Assembly: GCF_021398735.1 (NCBI RefSeq)
Contig: NZ_CP090349.1
Location: 3,491,001 to 3,555,000 of the forward strand
Origin: Methylobacterium oryzae
Lineage (GTDB): Bacteria; Pseudomonadota; Alphaproteobacteria; Rhizobiales; Beijerinckiaceae
Reading direction: 5' to 3'
DNA length: 64,000 nt
The translations under genes and the position numbers were made by a program. The notes beneath the pieces are model-generated. The model was not told the DNA's origin and did not search any database. It was given only the letters and a program-made list of their open reading frames with translations. Numbering within the stretch: the first letter of the stretch is position 1; each line of letters starts with the position of its first letter. Shown piece after piece: positions 45,181 to 54,326 of this stretch.

Positions 45181-46416
45181 ATGGCTGGATCGAAGCTGGA
45201 ACTGTCGATTACCGAAGCGCGCCGCATCGCGCTGACCGCCCAGGGCCTCGGCATGCGCCCGCTGTCGGACGGGATCGCCGTCTCGCGGATGCGTCGGCAG
45301 ATAGGCCGCCTGGGCCTGCTCCAGATCGACAGCGTGAACGTCCTCGTCCGCGCCCACTACATGCCGCTGTTCTCGCGCCTGGGGCCCTACGACCGCGGCG
45401 CCCTCGACGCCCTGGCTGTCGCAGGCTCGAAGCGCTTCTTCGAGTACTGGGGTCACGAGGCGTCCCTCCTGCCGATCGATCTCCAGCCTCTGCTGCGCTG
45501 GCGCATGGACCGCGCCCGCCAGGGCCACGGCGTATGGAACCAGCTCAAGGCGTTCGCGGGCGAGCGGCGCGCGGAGGCGGACGCCATGCTCGCCCGGATC
45601 GGGCAGGAGGGCCCGCTGGCTGCCTCCGACGTCTCGGGCCCGAAGGCGTCCAAGGGCATGTGGGTCTGGAGCGATGCCAAGCACGCGCTCGAATGGCTCT
45701 TTTGGGCGGGACTCGTGGCGTCGACGCATCGGAGGGGCAGCTTCGAGCGCGTGTACGACCTGCCCGAACGGGTGCTGCCCCGCTCCGTCCTCGCCCGACC
45801 GACCCCGGCTCCGGTGGACGCCCGGCGCGAACTCGTCGCGCGATCCGCGGAGGCGCTCGGCGTGGCGACCGCGAACGACCTGCGCGACTACTACCGCCTT
45901 TCGCCGACCGAGGCGCGCCTGCCCATCGAGCAGCTCGTCGAGGAGGGCGTGCTCATTCCCGTGACCGTCCGCGGATGGCAGCAGCAGGCGTACCTGAACA
46001 GGGATGCCCGGCCCGGCCGCCGTCACCGCGGCGCGGCCCTCCTGTCGCCGTTCGACCCGCTCGTCTGGCACCGGCCACGGACGGAGCGCCTCTTCGGATT
46101 CCGGTACCGCCTCGAGATCTACACGCCCGCCCACAAGCGCGAGCACGGCTACTACGTGCTGCCGTTCCTCATGGACGGCGCGCTGGTAGCCAGGGTCGAC
46201 CTGAAGGCGGATCGACGGGCCGGGGCGCTGATCGTCCTGCGCGCGCATCAAGAGCCAGGTGCGCCGGCGGCTACGATGGAGCGGATACTCGCGGAGTTGC
46301 GATTGATGGCCTCGTGGCTCGGCCTGTCCGACGTCGTGATTTCGTCGACAGCCGGGCTGGAGAGCCGCGATCACCGGGTCAGTTCCCGGATGAGCGACCG
46401 GGCGGCGATGGAATAG
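45181..46416 (+). CDS. YcaQ/AlkX-type winged-helix DNA glycosylase
   Basis: The protein has 411 residues of the HTH_42 (YcaQ/AlkZ) superfamily, built of tandem winged helices. The catalytic signature QxD lies at Q48-I49-D50 in GLLQIDSVNV, which matches the AlkX/YcaQ subgroup rather than AlkZ (QxQ). Further family hallmarks are YWGHEAS and LSPFDPLVWHR. These enzymes excise bulky alkylated purines and can unhook interstrand crosslinks. The start at 45181 fits the family N-terminus. The gene stands alone, but the window's Ku/LigD pair shows this stretch is rich in DNA-repair genes. Confidence 0.88.
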   Translation: MAGSKLELSITEARRIALTAQGLGMRPLSDGIAVSRMRRQIGRLGLLQIDSVNVLVRAHYMPLFSRLGPYDRGALDALAVAGSKRFFEYWGHEASLLPIDLQPLLRWRMDRARQGHGVWNQLKAFAGERRAEADAMLARIGQEGPLAASDVSGPKASKGMWVWSDAKHALEWLFWAGLVASTHRRGSFERVYDLPERVLPRSVLARPTPAPVDARRELVARSAEALGVATANDLRDYYRLSPTEARLPIEQLVEEGVLIPVTVRGWQQQAYLNRDARPGRRHRGAALLSPFDPLVWHRPRTERLFGFRYRLEIYTPAHKREHGYYVLPFLMDGALVARVDLKADRRAGALIVLRAHQEPGAPAATMERILAELRLMASWLGLSDVVISSTAGLESRDHRVSSRMSDRAAME

Positions 46417-46431
46417 CCGGCGGACCCCAGG

Positions 46432-46947
46432 CTACGCGTTGCGCCGGGCCGCGGACACCGCCTCGGCCAATGCCGGGAAGCCGCCGCGCAGATCAGCCGC
46501 CGTCATCCAGTACCCGGACCGCCCGAAGACCCGATTCAGTTTGGCCCTGCGGCGCGCCCCCTTCGTCCAGGACAGATGCGCGTCGGCCGTCGGGTCGATC
46601 TCCAGCACCAGCATGCGCTGCCGCTGGATTTGCATCGGGGTCACGCTACGGATCGTCTCCCAGGGGATCCAGTCGGTCGACAGCCTGCGATCGTAGATCC
46701 CACGCGGCCCGACGGACACCACCGGTTTCGACTGGAACAGCTTGGGGAAGATCAGCACCGTGCAGAGGCCGAAGAACGCGACGCCGGCATAGGCCTCGAA
46801 CTCGGCGAAGCTTCCGGGCGTTACGGCCGTGCGCCCGATTGTCGGGTGCGCATAGATCAGCCAGCCGGCGAAGGCCGCGAAACCGACGGAGGCCAGGAAG
46901 AGGCCGATGGTCCGCCACGGCGAGCGATGGATCTCGACGACATCCAC
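46432..46947 (-). CDS. small membrane protein, STM3941/PH-like family
   Basis: A protein of 171 residues with two transmembrane helices near the N-terminus (about 14-31 and 53-68), followed by a cytoplasmic domain of beta strands (KPVVSVGPRGIYDRRLSTDWIPWETI) that resembles bacterial PH-like domains. Such two-TM proteins are widespread and uncharacterised. The start is GTG at 46947. It converges on the glycosylase gene with a 15-nt gap. No link to its neighbours is apparent. Confidence 0.65.
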   Translation of the reverse strand: MDVVEIHRSPWRTIGLFLASVGFAAFAGWLIYAHPTIGRTAVTPGSFAEFEAYAGVAFFGLCTVLIFPKLFQSKPVVSVGPRGIYDRRLSTDWIPWETIRSVTPMQIQRQRMLVLEIDPTADAHLSWTKGARRRAKLNRVFGRSGYWMTAADLRGGFPALAEAVSAARRNA

Positions 46948-47427
46948 GTAGGCGAACTCCGCAATGCGATGGGCTGACCTGCGCCAAGTCGCTCCTCGGG
47001 AGAGCGACTATCGCGCGCCCGAAGGCGATACCGTAGCCGATGTTGGGCGACCTCCTGCATGACGCGGGCCCAGAACGCCTCGGCGCGGACGCGTTCGAGT
47101 TGATTCTCCACCTTGTTCAGGCAGGCCCGAATGAAGACGCATCCGCCGTGACGGCCTCAGCGCGGATCAGCGGGGCGGCATTCCTGGCCTGGATCTTCTC
47201 GACAATCGAGAGCAGGTGCGCGCGATCCACCGTCTTACGCGTGGCGCTGCCGGAGCGTCCGCTTCGGAGAACACGGCGGTGTACCCCGAATGGCCGGGTT
47301 GAGCGCGAAGCGAAACGGTCGGTCCTACGCGCCCCGACGATCCGGCGAGACGTAGTCTGGCCGTAAGCGGCCGATTTGCTTCAGAGCATGCCCGCTGTGG
47401 AACTGGACACTAGCGACAGGAGCGATG
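46948..47427. other. gene-free stretch
   Basis: No gene is convincing here; the frames are short and have no domain. The region separates the small membrane protein gene from the end of the MFS gene, so no shared promoter is expected. Confidence 0.4.
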
Positions 47428-48804
47428 TCACGACCGCGTGCCGAAGTCGCAGCCCGTGTTTATTGGCTTTGATGACAGAGGTCTTTCAACCAAACGCGGG
47501 TTGCGGAGGGAGAGAATAGCCATTCCGCCGGTGGCAAGGACGAAAGCGACGAGACCCGTCGAGACGGCGAGACCGCCCGTCAGGCTCGTGAAAAATCCGA
47601 ACGCGATTGGCGCCGCCAGGCTTCCGACCTGCCCCATGCTGCTGATGAAGGCGAGACTTCCCACGGCTTCGGCTTCGGTCAGGAAGCGCACCGGTATGGT
47701 CCAGAACAGGGCGGTCGCCGACAGATAGCCGATGGCGAGCAGGGCCAGGCAGGCGATGGCCGCCGCAACGTTCTGCGCGACGAGGGAGATGGCGAGGGCG
47801 GCCGTCGCGGCCAGGAAGGCGGATAGGGCGAAATGCCACCGCCGCTCGAGCCGCCGGTCCGAACTACGGCACAGCAGGAGCATGCCGACGGCACCCACGG
47901 AATAGGGGATCGCCGACAAGAGCCCGACGCTGAACACGTCGGCTACGCCCGATCGCTGGATAATCGTCGGCGCCCAGAAGTTCAGAACGGTCCCCGCCCA
48001 GGTGATGGAGAAATATCCGAAGGTCGCGATCCACAGCTTCGGATTTCGCAGGGCCGACAGGAAGGCCCTCGCGGGCGCGTGTCCCTGTTCGAAGGTCCCG
48101 GATGAGAGATCGGCCGCCACGATCGCCTTCTCCCGTGGCGTCAGCCAGGCGGCATCCGCGGGTCGGTCACTCAGCACAAAGAACGCGCCGACTCCGACGA
48201 GTACCGGCAGCGCCCCCTCTACGAGAAACAGCCATTGCCAGCCCTTGAAGCCGGCCGCGCCAGCGAGGTGCTGGATGATCCAACCGGAGGCTGGTCCGCC
48301 TACGATGCCCGACACCGCAATGGCGAGGACGAACAGCGACATCACCCGCCCGCGCAGGCGATGGGGGAACCAGAAGGTGAGGTAGAGGACGATGCCCGGG
48401 AAGAAGCCAGCTTCGGCCGCACCGAGTAGGATCCTGGCCAGGTAGAAGGTCGCCGGGCTCGTCACAAACGCCATCGAGCAGGACACGAGGCCCCACAGAC
48501 ACATGATACGTGTCAGCGTCTTCCGCGCGCCAATGCGGCCAAGGAGAAGATTGCTCGGCACCTCGAAGAGGATGTACCCGACGTAGAAGATGCCGACGCC
48601 GAAGCCGTAACTCGCGTCCGACAGGCCGATGTCACTCTGGAACGTCAACTTGGCGAAGCTGACGTTTACACGGTCGATGTAGTTCAGGACATAGCATAGG
48701 AAAATCATCGGGATCAGCCGGAGGCTGATCTTCCGATAGATCCTGGCTCGTTCGTTCTCAGACGCTTGCTCGATAGCAACGCGCGTCTTGGACGCATCGG
48801 CCAT
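47428..48804 (-). CDS. MFS transporter, anion:cation symporter family
   Basis: A 458-residue transporter with twelve hydrophobic segments. The N-terminal motif ISLRLIPMIFLCYVLNYIDRVNVSFA is typical of the ACS family (tartrate, phthalate, glucarate transporters), as is the cytoplasmic loop motif GRIGARKTLTRI between helices 2 and 3. The likely substrate is an organic anion such as a sugar acid or aromatic acid. A second ACS-type transporter lies at 51332, so the two bracket the LysR gene. ATCGATGC half-sites about 150 nt upstream resemble the LysR operator described nearby. Confidence 0.88.
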   Translation of the reverse strand: MADASKTRVAIEQASENERARIYRKISLRLIPMIFLCYVLNYIDRVNVSFAKLTFQSDIGLSDASYGFGVGIFYVGYILFEVPSNLLLGRIGARKTLTRIMCLWGLVSCSMAFVTSPATFYLARILLGAAEAGFFPGIVLYLTFWFPHRLRGRVMSLFVLAIAVSGIVGGPASGWIIQHLAGAAGFKGWQWLFLVEGALPVLVGVGAFFVLSDRPADAAWLTPREKAIVAADLSSGTFEQGHAPARAFLSALRNPKLWIATFGYFSITWAGTVLNFWAPTIIQRSGVADVFSVGLLSAIPYSVGAVGMLLLCRSSDRRLERRWHFALSAFLAATAALAISLVAQNVAAAIACLALLAIGYLSATALFWTIPVRFLTEAEAVGSLAFISSMGQVGSLAAPIAFGFFTSLTGGLAVSTGLVAFVLATGGMAILSLRNPRLVERPLSSKPINTGCDFGTRS

Positions 48805-49005
48805 TCCAAATCCCCCATCGCGAGCTTGGCTTCCGCGGCGCGATCCTGTTCGAATAATTCGCGCCGTCCCGACCGAGCCAAGTCTCGCTACGAAGCATAG
48901 CAGGCCATTTTGCAGTGTTGCGATGATATATTTTCATCGTTTCAATCGATGCCATCGATCGATGATGCCGGTAGATCTGTCGCACGCCCTGCGAGGGTGT
49001 GCCGA

Positions 49006-49656
49006 TCAATCGGCCATGAAGTCCGGAGACATCGACACAGTCCGTCCCGCTTCGGTCAAAATCACCGACCTCGGAATCGCCTGCTCGAAGGTCGCTCCAA
49101 GATCTGTCAGACGTTGAAGCAGCTCAGGCAACCGGACGAGGCATCCAGCCTCGATGTCATGAATGACCATGACACTCCAGTCCTGCTCCCGCACCTGGGC
49201 CATCGCGGTCTCGACCCAGCCGTCCGCGTCCTTCCAGTCACCGGGGACGCTGTTCCAGGTGATCGTCGTGTAGCGTTCGGCGAGGAGGTGATCGAGCGCC
49301 GCCCGACTCAACAGATGCCGGCCGATCAGTCCGTCGTTCCCGTAGGGGCGGAAGAGCTTCTCCGGTCGCGTCAGCGAACCGATCCTTTGCTGCGTCTCCT
49401 CGATCTCTCGGAGCGCATAGTCCCGGTCCGTCCGGTCCCCGAGTGCCACCGAATGCGTAAAGGTGTGATTTCCGATCCAATGCCCCGCTGTATGAGCAGC
49501 CCGCATGAGATCGGCTGCAGCGGGGTCGTCGAGCCTCTGCCCGATCACGAAGAAGGTGGTCTTGATTCCGGCCCGGTCTAGGATCCCCAGGATCTGATCC
49601 GTCACATGTGGTGTGGGGCCGTTGTCGAAGGTGAGGGTGACCTGCTTGGCTGCCAT
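49006..49656 (-). CDS. NodB-type polysaccharide deacetylase homologue with altered metal motif
   Basis: The protein has 216 residues of the NodB fold, beginning MAAKQVTLTFDNGPTPH. The usual TFDDGP motif is TFDNGP here (residues 9-14), so the second Asp, which normally binds metal, is Asn12. The His pair H64 and H68 (GNHTFTH) is retained. GGAG 7 nt upstream supports the start at 49656. No signal peptide is present, so it acts in the cytoplasm, which is unusual for cell-wall deacetylases and suggests a small-molecule amide hydrolase instead. It follows the LysR gene by 74 nt on the same strand. Confidence 0.75.
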   Translation of the reverse strand: MAAKQVTLTFDNGPTPHVTDQILGILDRAGIKTTFFVIGQRLDDPAAADLMRAAHTAGHWIGNHTFTHSVALGDRTDRDYALREIEETQQRIGSLTRPEKLFRPYGNDGLIGRHLLSRAALDHLLAERYTTITWNSVPGDWKDADGWVETAMAQVREQDWSVMVIHDIEAGCLVRLPELLQRLTDLGATFEQAIPRSVILTEAGRTVSMSPDFMAD

Positions 49657-49730
49657 ATCTGACTCCAATTCGGGCTCGTTCGCCGTAGTGGTCGTGGACA
49701 CACTGGCGAGCTCCCGCGACGACATCCCCG

Positions 49731-50633
49731 CTACAACCGACGCGTCGAATGAGAAGTCTTATCGCAGGCTCGTCGGAGCGTGTGCAGGAAGGATGCGACG
49801 TGCGGAGGCAGGACCTCGTTCCGGCGCAATAGCACGCCAGGGCTCCGCATGGGCGTGGGAGTTTCGAGAGGAACCGACAAAAGCGTCCCATCCTCTGGGA
49901 CGGCCTGTCTCGACAGGATCGCGACGATGTTCATACGCCGAACGAGGCCGAGGATGGGACCGATCGTGTTCATCTCTGCGACGAGGTGCGGGACGGCGCC
50001 GCATTGCCGGAAGCAGTCATCCAGCAGCCTGCGGGTGGTGAATTCCGGTGAGAGCAACACGACCGGCTGATGGTGGAGTTCCGCCATGCGGACCCATTTC
50101 CGGGCTGCCCACCGGTGTTCAGGCGAAAGCACGAGATCCAGAGGCTCGTCATAGAGGGGTTCGAAGGCGAGATCCTGCTGGTGGTCCGGCCTGTAGGAGA
50201 TACCGAGATCGAGGGCACCGGCCAGGAGCCGCTCCTCGATCACGCTAGCGGCGAGTTCCTCCACGACGACGCGCATCGAAGGATTGCGGGTGAGGAACTC
50301 GGTCAGGCAGGCGGGGACGAGATTGACGTTAAAGGTGTGCGTCGCGGCGATCCTAAGCCAACCGGTCAGGACCTGATCCTGGGGGGACAGCGCCCGAAGG
50401 CCCTCGTCCAGTTCGCCGAGGGCCCGTAGGACACGGGGCAGCAGGTTCTGCCCGGCTTCAGTGAGGAACACGCGCTTGCCGACGCGGTCGAACAGGCGTT
50501 GCCCGACCTGATCCTCCAGTTGCCGGATCTGGTGAGACAGGGTCGATTGGGTGATGTGCGTCTGCCGCGCGGCCCGGGTGAAGCTCAGGTGCTCAGCCAG
50601 AGCCACGAAGTAACGCAGGTGACGGAGTTCCAT
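49731..50633 (-). CDS. LysR-family transcriptional regulator (CynR-like)
   Basis: The regulator has 300 residues. The N-terminal helix-turn-helix is MELRHLRYFVALAEHLSFTRAARQ with the usual QSTLSHQIRQLE, followed by the two-lobed effector-binding domain (about 90-290) with LRIAATHTFN and LDLGISYRP. The divergent CMD/MFS/hydrolase/FAH cluster begins 156 nt away, and palindromic ATCGAT sites lie in between, so it most likely controls that cluster in response to a pathway intermediate. The start at 50633 was chosen over an extension that lacks the family N-terminus. Confidence 0.92.
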   Translation of the reverse strand: MELRHLRYFVALAEHLSFTRAARQTHITQSTLSHQIRQLEDQVGQRLFDRVGKRVFLTEAGQNLLPRVLRALGELDEGLRALSPQDQVLTGWLRIAATHTFNVNLVPACLTEFLTRNPSMRVVVEELAASVIEERLLAGALDLGISYRPDHQQDLAFEPLYDEPLDLVLSPEHRWAARKWVRMAELHHQPVVLLSPEFTTRRLLDDCFRQCGAVPHLVAEMNTIGPILGLVRRMNIVAILSRQAVPEDGTLLSVPLETPTPMRSPGVLLRRNEVLPPHVASFLHTLRRACDKTSHSTRRL

Positions 50634-50655
50634 CGGTCTGCCCGTTCGATCGACG

Positions 50656-50697
50656 GCATCGATCAATTGAATGCATCGATATCATTATATCGATGCA
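50656..50697. promoter_or_regulatory. LysR operator with three GCATCGAT half-sites
   Basis: TGCATCGATA (50672-50681) and its inverse TATCGATGCA (50688-50697) form a palindrome with a 6-nt spacer. A further GCATCGAT lies at 50656-50663, in phase 17 bp upstream. The site is in the 156-nt gap between lysR and the divergent cluster, as expected for a LysR recognition plus activation site. Confidence 0.78.
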
Positions 50698-50789
50698 ACC
50701 CGGCGCGCTATACGATGCTGACGCTGGGCTGACGGCTTCTACCTTCACGGTCCGCCACTCCGCGCAAACGCCCTGATTGGGAGCTCGAA

Positions 50790-51332
50790 GTGCCGAGGAT
50801 TGGGAACGCGAGCCGGGCCAGCGTCGGACCAGATCACCAGGGATTGTTCGACCGCCTGGAAGCGCTGCGGGGAAAGCCGGTCGAGAACGTCTTTCTCGCC
50901 GTCGCCAACGCGCCTGCGCTGTGTGACGGGGTTCTCGCGATGGCGATGTCGCTGCGCCAGAGCACTCTGCTCGACCGGCAACTTCGCGAACTAGCCGTCC
51001 TGACGGTCGGGCTTGAGACGCGGGCTGACTACGAGGTCGCGCATCACTGGAACTCGGCGGTGAAGGCCGGGCTGTCCCAAGCCAAGCTGGAGCAGCTTGC
51101 GCAGTTCGAGACGGATGACCGGTTCACCGCTTCCGAACGCGCCGTCATGCGCTTCGCTCGCGACGTGACGCGGACCGGCCGTGTCGATGACGGCCTCTGG
51201 GCCGAATTGTGCGGGTTCCTGGACGAGCAGGAGCGACTAGAACTGGTCCTGACGACGGCTTGGTACAACTGCGTCGTTCGCATCCTCCTCCCCCTCAATA
51301 TCGAACTTGAGGACTGGTTCTCACGTCTCTGA
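50790..51332 (+). CDS. carboxymuconolactone decarboxylase family protein
   Basis: The protein has 180 residues with the CMD fold (LRELAVLTVGLETRADYEVAHHWNSAVKAGL). The cysteines of the AhpD-type redox motif are absent, leaving a bare His pair, so it is not a peroxidase-type member. It starts at GTG 50790 with TTGGGAG 6-12 nt upstream, and its stop overlaps the MFS start. It heads the four-gene cluster controlled by the divergent LysR. In such clusters CMD-like proteins often process ring-cleavage or lactone intermediates; the substrate here is unknown. Confidence 0.82.
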   Translation: MPRIGNASRASVGPDHQGLFDRLEALRGKPVENVFLAVANAPALCDGVLAMAMSLRQSTLLDRQLRELAVLTVGLETRADYEVAHHWNSAVKAGLSQAKLEQLAQFETDDRFTASERAVMRFARDVTRTGRVDDGLWAELCGFLDEQERLELVLTTAWYNCVVRILLPLNIELEDWFSRL

Positions 51333-52807
51333 TGGCGAGCGCGAGAGAACTTGCGCCCGGCGTGCCTTCGAACCGGACGGAAGTTCCGGAACAGAATAGG
51401 GAGATCATGAAAATGGACGTGACGCCCGGAGGTGATCCGCCCGTGCTTGGCCGACCGTCGGCTAAGTCATTCGAGACGGATGATGTGGATAGCGCCGCAC
51501 TCTATCGAAAATTGCAGTGGCGGCTGCTGCCGTTCCTCTTCGCATGCTACGTGGCTGCCTATCTCGACCGGGTGAATATCGGCTACGCGCAGTTGCACAT
51601 GCGCGCGGAGCTGGGCTTCAACGACGCGGTTTACGGCCTCGCCGCCGGACTATTTTTCGTCAGTTACTTTCTGTGCGAAGTCCCGAGCAACTTCGTCCTT
51701 CAGCGCGTCGGCGCCCGGCGAACGCTGGCGCGCATCCTAATCCTGTGGGGGCTCGCCTCCTCGGCAACGATGTTCATCACCGGGCCCCATTCGTTCTACG
51801 CGCTGAGGCTGATCCTGGGAGCGTTCGAGGCGGGCCTCGCCCCCGGGGTGATGTACTATCTGACGCTCTGGTATCCGAACCGCCGCCGGGCGGAAATGAC
51901 TGCAATTTTTCTGAGCGGCAGCATGCTCGCCGGTGTGATCGGTGCACCTGTCTCAGGCTTCATCCTCGAAGGCATGCAGGGCGTCCTCGGCCTCAGGGGC
52001 TGGCAGTGGATGTTCCTTCTGGAGGGCATGCCGGCCGTGCTTCTCGGGCTCGTCGCGCTCCGGATCCTCGTCGACAAGCCTCAAGATGCTCCCTGGCTGA
52101 CATCATCCGAGAAGATGCTCCTTTTGGCAGAGATCAACCGGGACGCGAACTTGGCTGCCGGCGGCCATGCATTCGGTGCGGCGTTCCGCGACCCACGAAT
52201 CTACGTCCTCGCGCTGGCGTACTTCACCCTCGTCTGCGGGCTCTATGCGATCACCTTCTGGATGCCCGTGATGATGCAGGCCGCCGGTGTCCAGGGAGCC
52301 GCCGCAATTGGCCTATGGTCCGTAATCCCCTATGCGATCGGCGGCATCGGCATGGTGTGGCTGTCCCGACGCTCTGACCGACGGCAAGAGCGGCGGTGGC
52401 ACTACGCCGTCTGTGTCGGTGTCGGTGCCTGCGCGCTGATTGGGGCGTCCCTCGCCGGCGCGAACCTTCCAGTCGTCCTGGCACTGCTCTCCGTCGCGAC
52501 CGCGACGCTCTTCGGCGCGATGCCGATCTTCTACGGCATCCCGATGGCCTATCTCCCCGAGCGTTCGGCCGCGGGCGGCTTGGCGCTGATCAACTGCCTT
52601 GGCCTCACGGGTGGCTTCGTGAGCCCCTTCCTGCTGGGCTGGATCCGGAACGCGACGGGGAGCCTGACGCCCGGCCTGTGGTTCATGACGGGCCTGATGC
52701 TGACGGGCATCGTGGTGCTACTCCTGGCGACACGCCGCCCGTTCACGCGAGTCACGCCCCACCCCGCCAACTCCGGGCTCAGTTTCGGGTCGGAGGCAGG
52801 CCGGTGA
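51332..52807 (+). CDS. MFS transporter, anion:cation symporter family (second copy)
   Basis: A 491-residue transporter with the ACS signature YRKLQWRLLPFLFACYVAAYLDRVNIGYA and the helix 2-3 loop LQRVGARRTLARI. Twelve transmembrane helices are evident. It lies between the CMD and hydrolase genes (1-nt and 4-nt overlaps), so it is the uptake system of this cluster. The annotated ATG overlaps the CMD stop; a second plausible start 75 nt downstream (MKMDV) has a better ribosome-binding site, so the first ~25 residues may be absent. The substrate is probably an organic anion. Confidence 0.88.
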   Translation: MASARELAPGVPSNRTEVPEQNREIMKMDVTPGGDPPVLGRPSAKSFETDDVDSAALYRKLQWRLLPFLFACYVAAYLDRVNIGYAQLHMRAELGFNDAVYGLAAGLFFVSYFLCEVPSNFVLQRVGARRTLARILILWGLASSATMFITGPHSFYALRLILGAFEAGLAPGVMYYLTLWYPNRRRAEMTAIFLSGSMLAGVIGAPVSGFILEGMQGVLGLRGWQWMFLLEGMPAVLLGLVALRILVDKPQDAPWLTSSEKMLLLAEINRDANLAAGGHAFGAAFRDPRIYVLALAYFTLVCGLYAITFWMPVMMQAAGVQGAAAIGLWSVIPYAIGGIGMVWLSRRSDRRQERRWHYAVCVGVGACALIGASLAGANLPVVLALLSVATATLFGAMPIFYGIPMAYLPERSAAGGLALINCLGLTGGFVSPFLLGWIRNATGSLTPGLWFMTGLMLTGIVVLLLATRRPFTRVTPHPANSGLSFGSEAGR

Positions 52808-53460
52808 GCCTCGATAGCTTGGCCCACCGCTGGTATGCGTCGGAAGGGAGCCGATCGCCGCTCCTCCTGCTGCACGGCACCGGAGGTGACGAAGACGAGC
52901 TTGTGCCCTTTGCCCAGGCAGCGGCCCCCGGCGCGCCGATGCTGGCCGTCCGCGGAGCCGTATCGGAAGGTGGCAAGCTGCGCCACTTCGCTCGCCATCC
53001 GGACGGTCGTTTCGATTCATCCGAGGTCGTCCGCCGAGCCGATGAGCTGGCGGCCTTCGTCGCGGCCGCCCGCGACCGTTACGGTTTCGGGCCCCCGCTT
53101 GCCCTCGGCTTCTCGAACGGAGCCAACATCGCGGCCGCACTCATGCTTCTGCATCCTGCTCTTCTGACGGGCGCGATCCTGTTGCGCGCCGTTCCACCGC
53201 TGACTGGTACCGCGGCCGCTGCCCTTGTCGGGCAGCGCGCCGTCGTTGTCTCGGGCGAGACGGATACGATCGCGCCGCCGGCACTCGGGGCCGATCTGGC
53301 ACTTTGCCTGACCGAGCTGGGCGCCGAAGCGACCCACCATGTCCTACCCTGCGGCCACGACCTGACACCGGCCGATGTGCCCCTCGCCCGCGACTGGCTC
53401 AGCTCTCTCGCCGAAGGGGCACCCGCTGGACCGGCTTCCTCCCACTTGATTCGCCCTTGA
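52804..53460 (+). CDS. carboxylesterase/phospholipase family alpha/beta hydrolase
   Basis: The enzyme has 218 residues. It has the oxyanion motif HGTGGDE (24-30), nucleophile Ser104 in GFSNGA, and later Asp in SGETDTIA and His in PCGHDL, the order of the small carboxylesterase (YpfH/EstB-like) group. It starts at GTG 52804, overlapping the MFS stop (GTGA). It probably cleaves an ester or lactone of the transported compound. Confidence 0.85.
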   Translation: MSLDSLAHRWYASEGSRSPLLLLHGTGGDEDELVPFAQAAAPGAPMLAVRGAVSEGGKLRHFARHPDGRFDSSEVVRRADELAAFVAAARDRYGFGPPLALGFSNGANIAAALMLLHPALLTGAILLRAVPPLTGTAAAALVGQRAVVVSGETDTIAPPALGADLALCLTELGAEATHHVLPCGHDLTPADVPLARDWLSSLAEGAPAGPASSHLIRP

Positions 53461-53474
53461 TCCGGAGATGATCG

Positions 53475-54326
53475 ATGAAGCTCTGTCGTTACGGTGAGGT
53501 TGGGTCCGAGCGGCCTGCTCTGGTCGATGCTGCAGGCGTCCTCCGCGACCTCTCGTCGATGTGCCGTGATCTTGGTCCGTCCGAACTCGCGCCCGACGGT
53601 CTCGCCAGGATCGCACAGACGGATCCGACGCGGCTGCCCCGGGTAGAAGGAAGCCCCCGCCTCGGCGTTCCCTTCACAGGCCTCTCGAAGTTCATCTGCA
53701 TCGGGCTCAACTACTCGGACCACGCGGCCGAGGCCGGCATGGCCATCCCGAGCGAGCCAATCATCTTCCTCAAGGCTCCGAGCGCCGTCTGCGGGCCGAA
53801 CGACGACACGATCCAGCCCCGCGACTCAACCAAGCTCGACTGGGAAGTGGAACTCGGCGTCGTGATCGGATCGACGGCGCAGTACGTCACCGAGGAGCAC
53901 GCCCTCGATCATGTTGCCGGATACTGCGTCGTGAACGACGTCTCGGAGCGGGCCTTCCAGCTTCAGTCCAGCCAATGGGACAAGGGCAAGGGATGCGATA
54001 CGTTCGGTCCAATTGGACCCTGGCTCGTGACAAAGGACGAGATCCACGATCCGCAGCAGCTCGACATGTGGCTCGACGTGAATGGAACCCGCCGTCAGAC
54101 GGGCAATTCGCGCACGATGATCTTCGGCGTTCGCGAGATCATCGCGTACTGCAGTCGGTACATGACGCTCCTGCCGGGCGACATCATCGCGACGGGCACG
54201 CCGCCGGGCGTCGGCATGGGGATCAAGCCCAAGCCCGTCTGGTTGCAGCCGGGCGACACGGTCTCGCTAGGGATAGAGGGCCTCGGGCAGCAAAGCCAGC
54301 GCATCCGGCGGACCGATCACGGCTAG
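53475..54326 (+). CDS. fumarylacetoacetate hydrolase family protein
   Basis: A 283-residue protein with a C-terminal FAH domain from about residue 75 (GLNYSDHAAEAG). Metal-binding acidic residues are in DWEVELGVV and VVNDVSERAFQ, and TGTPPGVGMG closes the active site. Such enzymes cleave C-C or C-N bonds in 2-oxo or ring-opened acids (ureidoglycolate lyase, 2-hydroxyhepta-2,4-diene-1,7-dioate isomerase). GGAGATG upstream supports the start. With the CMD, MFS and esterase genes it makes a compact catabolic set under the divergent LysR. Confidence 0.88.
   Translation: MKLCRYGEVGSERPALVDAAGVLRDLSSMCRDLGPSELAPDGLARIAQTDPTRLPRVEGSPRLGVPFTGLSKFICIGLNYSDHAAEAGMAIPSEPIIFLKAPSAVCGPNDDTIQPRDSTKLDWEVELGVVIGSTAQYVTEEHALDHVAGYCVVNDVSERAFQLQSSQWDKGKGCDTFGPIGPWLVTKDEIHDPQQLDMWLDVNGTRRQTGNSRTMIFGVREIIAYCSRYMTLLPGDIIATGTPPGVGMGIKPKPVWLQPGDTVSLGIEGLGQQSQRIRRTDHG

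Noticed and set aside
47040..47366. Possible 108-residue + strand gene
   Set aside because: It has no recognisable domain or good ribosome-binding site and is rich in Arg and Ala like the shadow frames.
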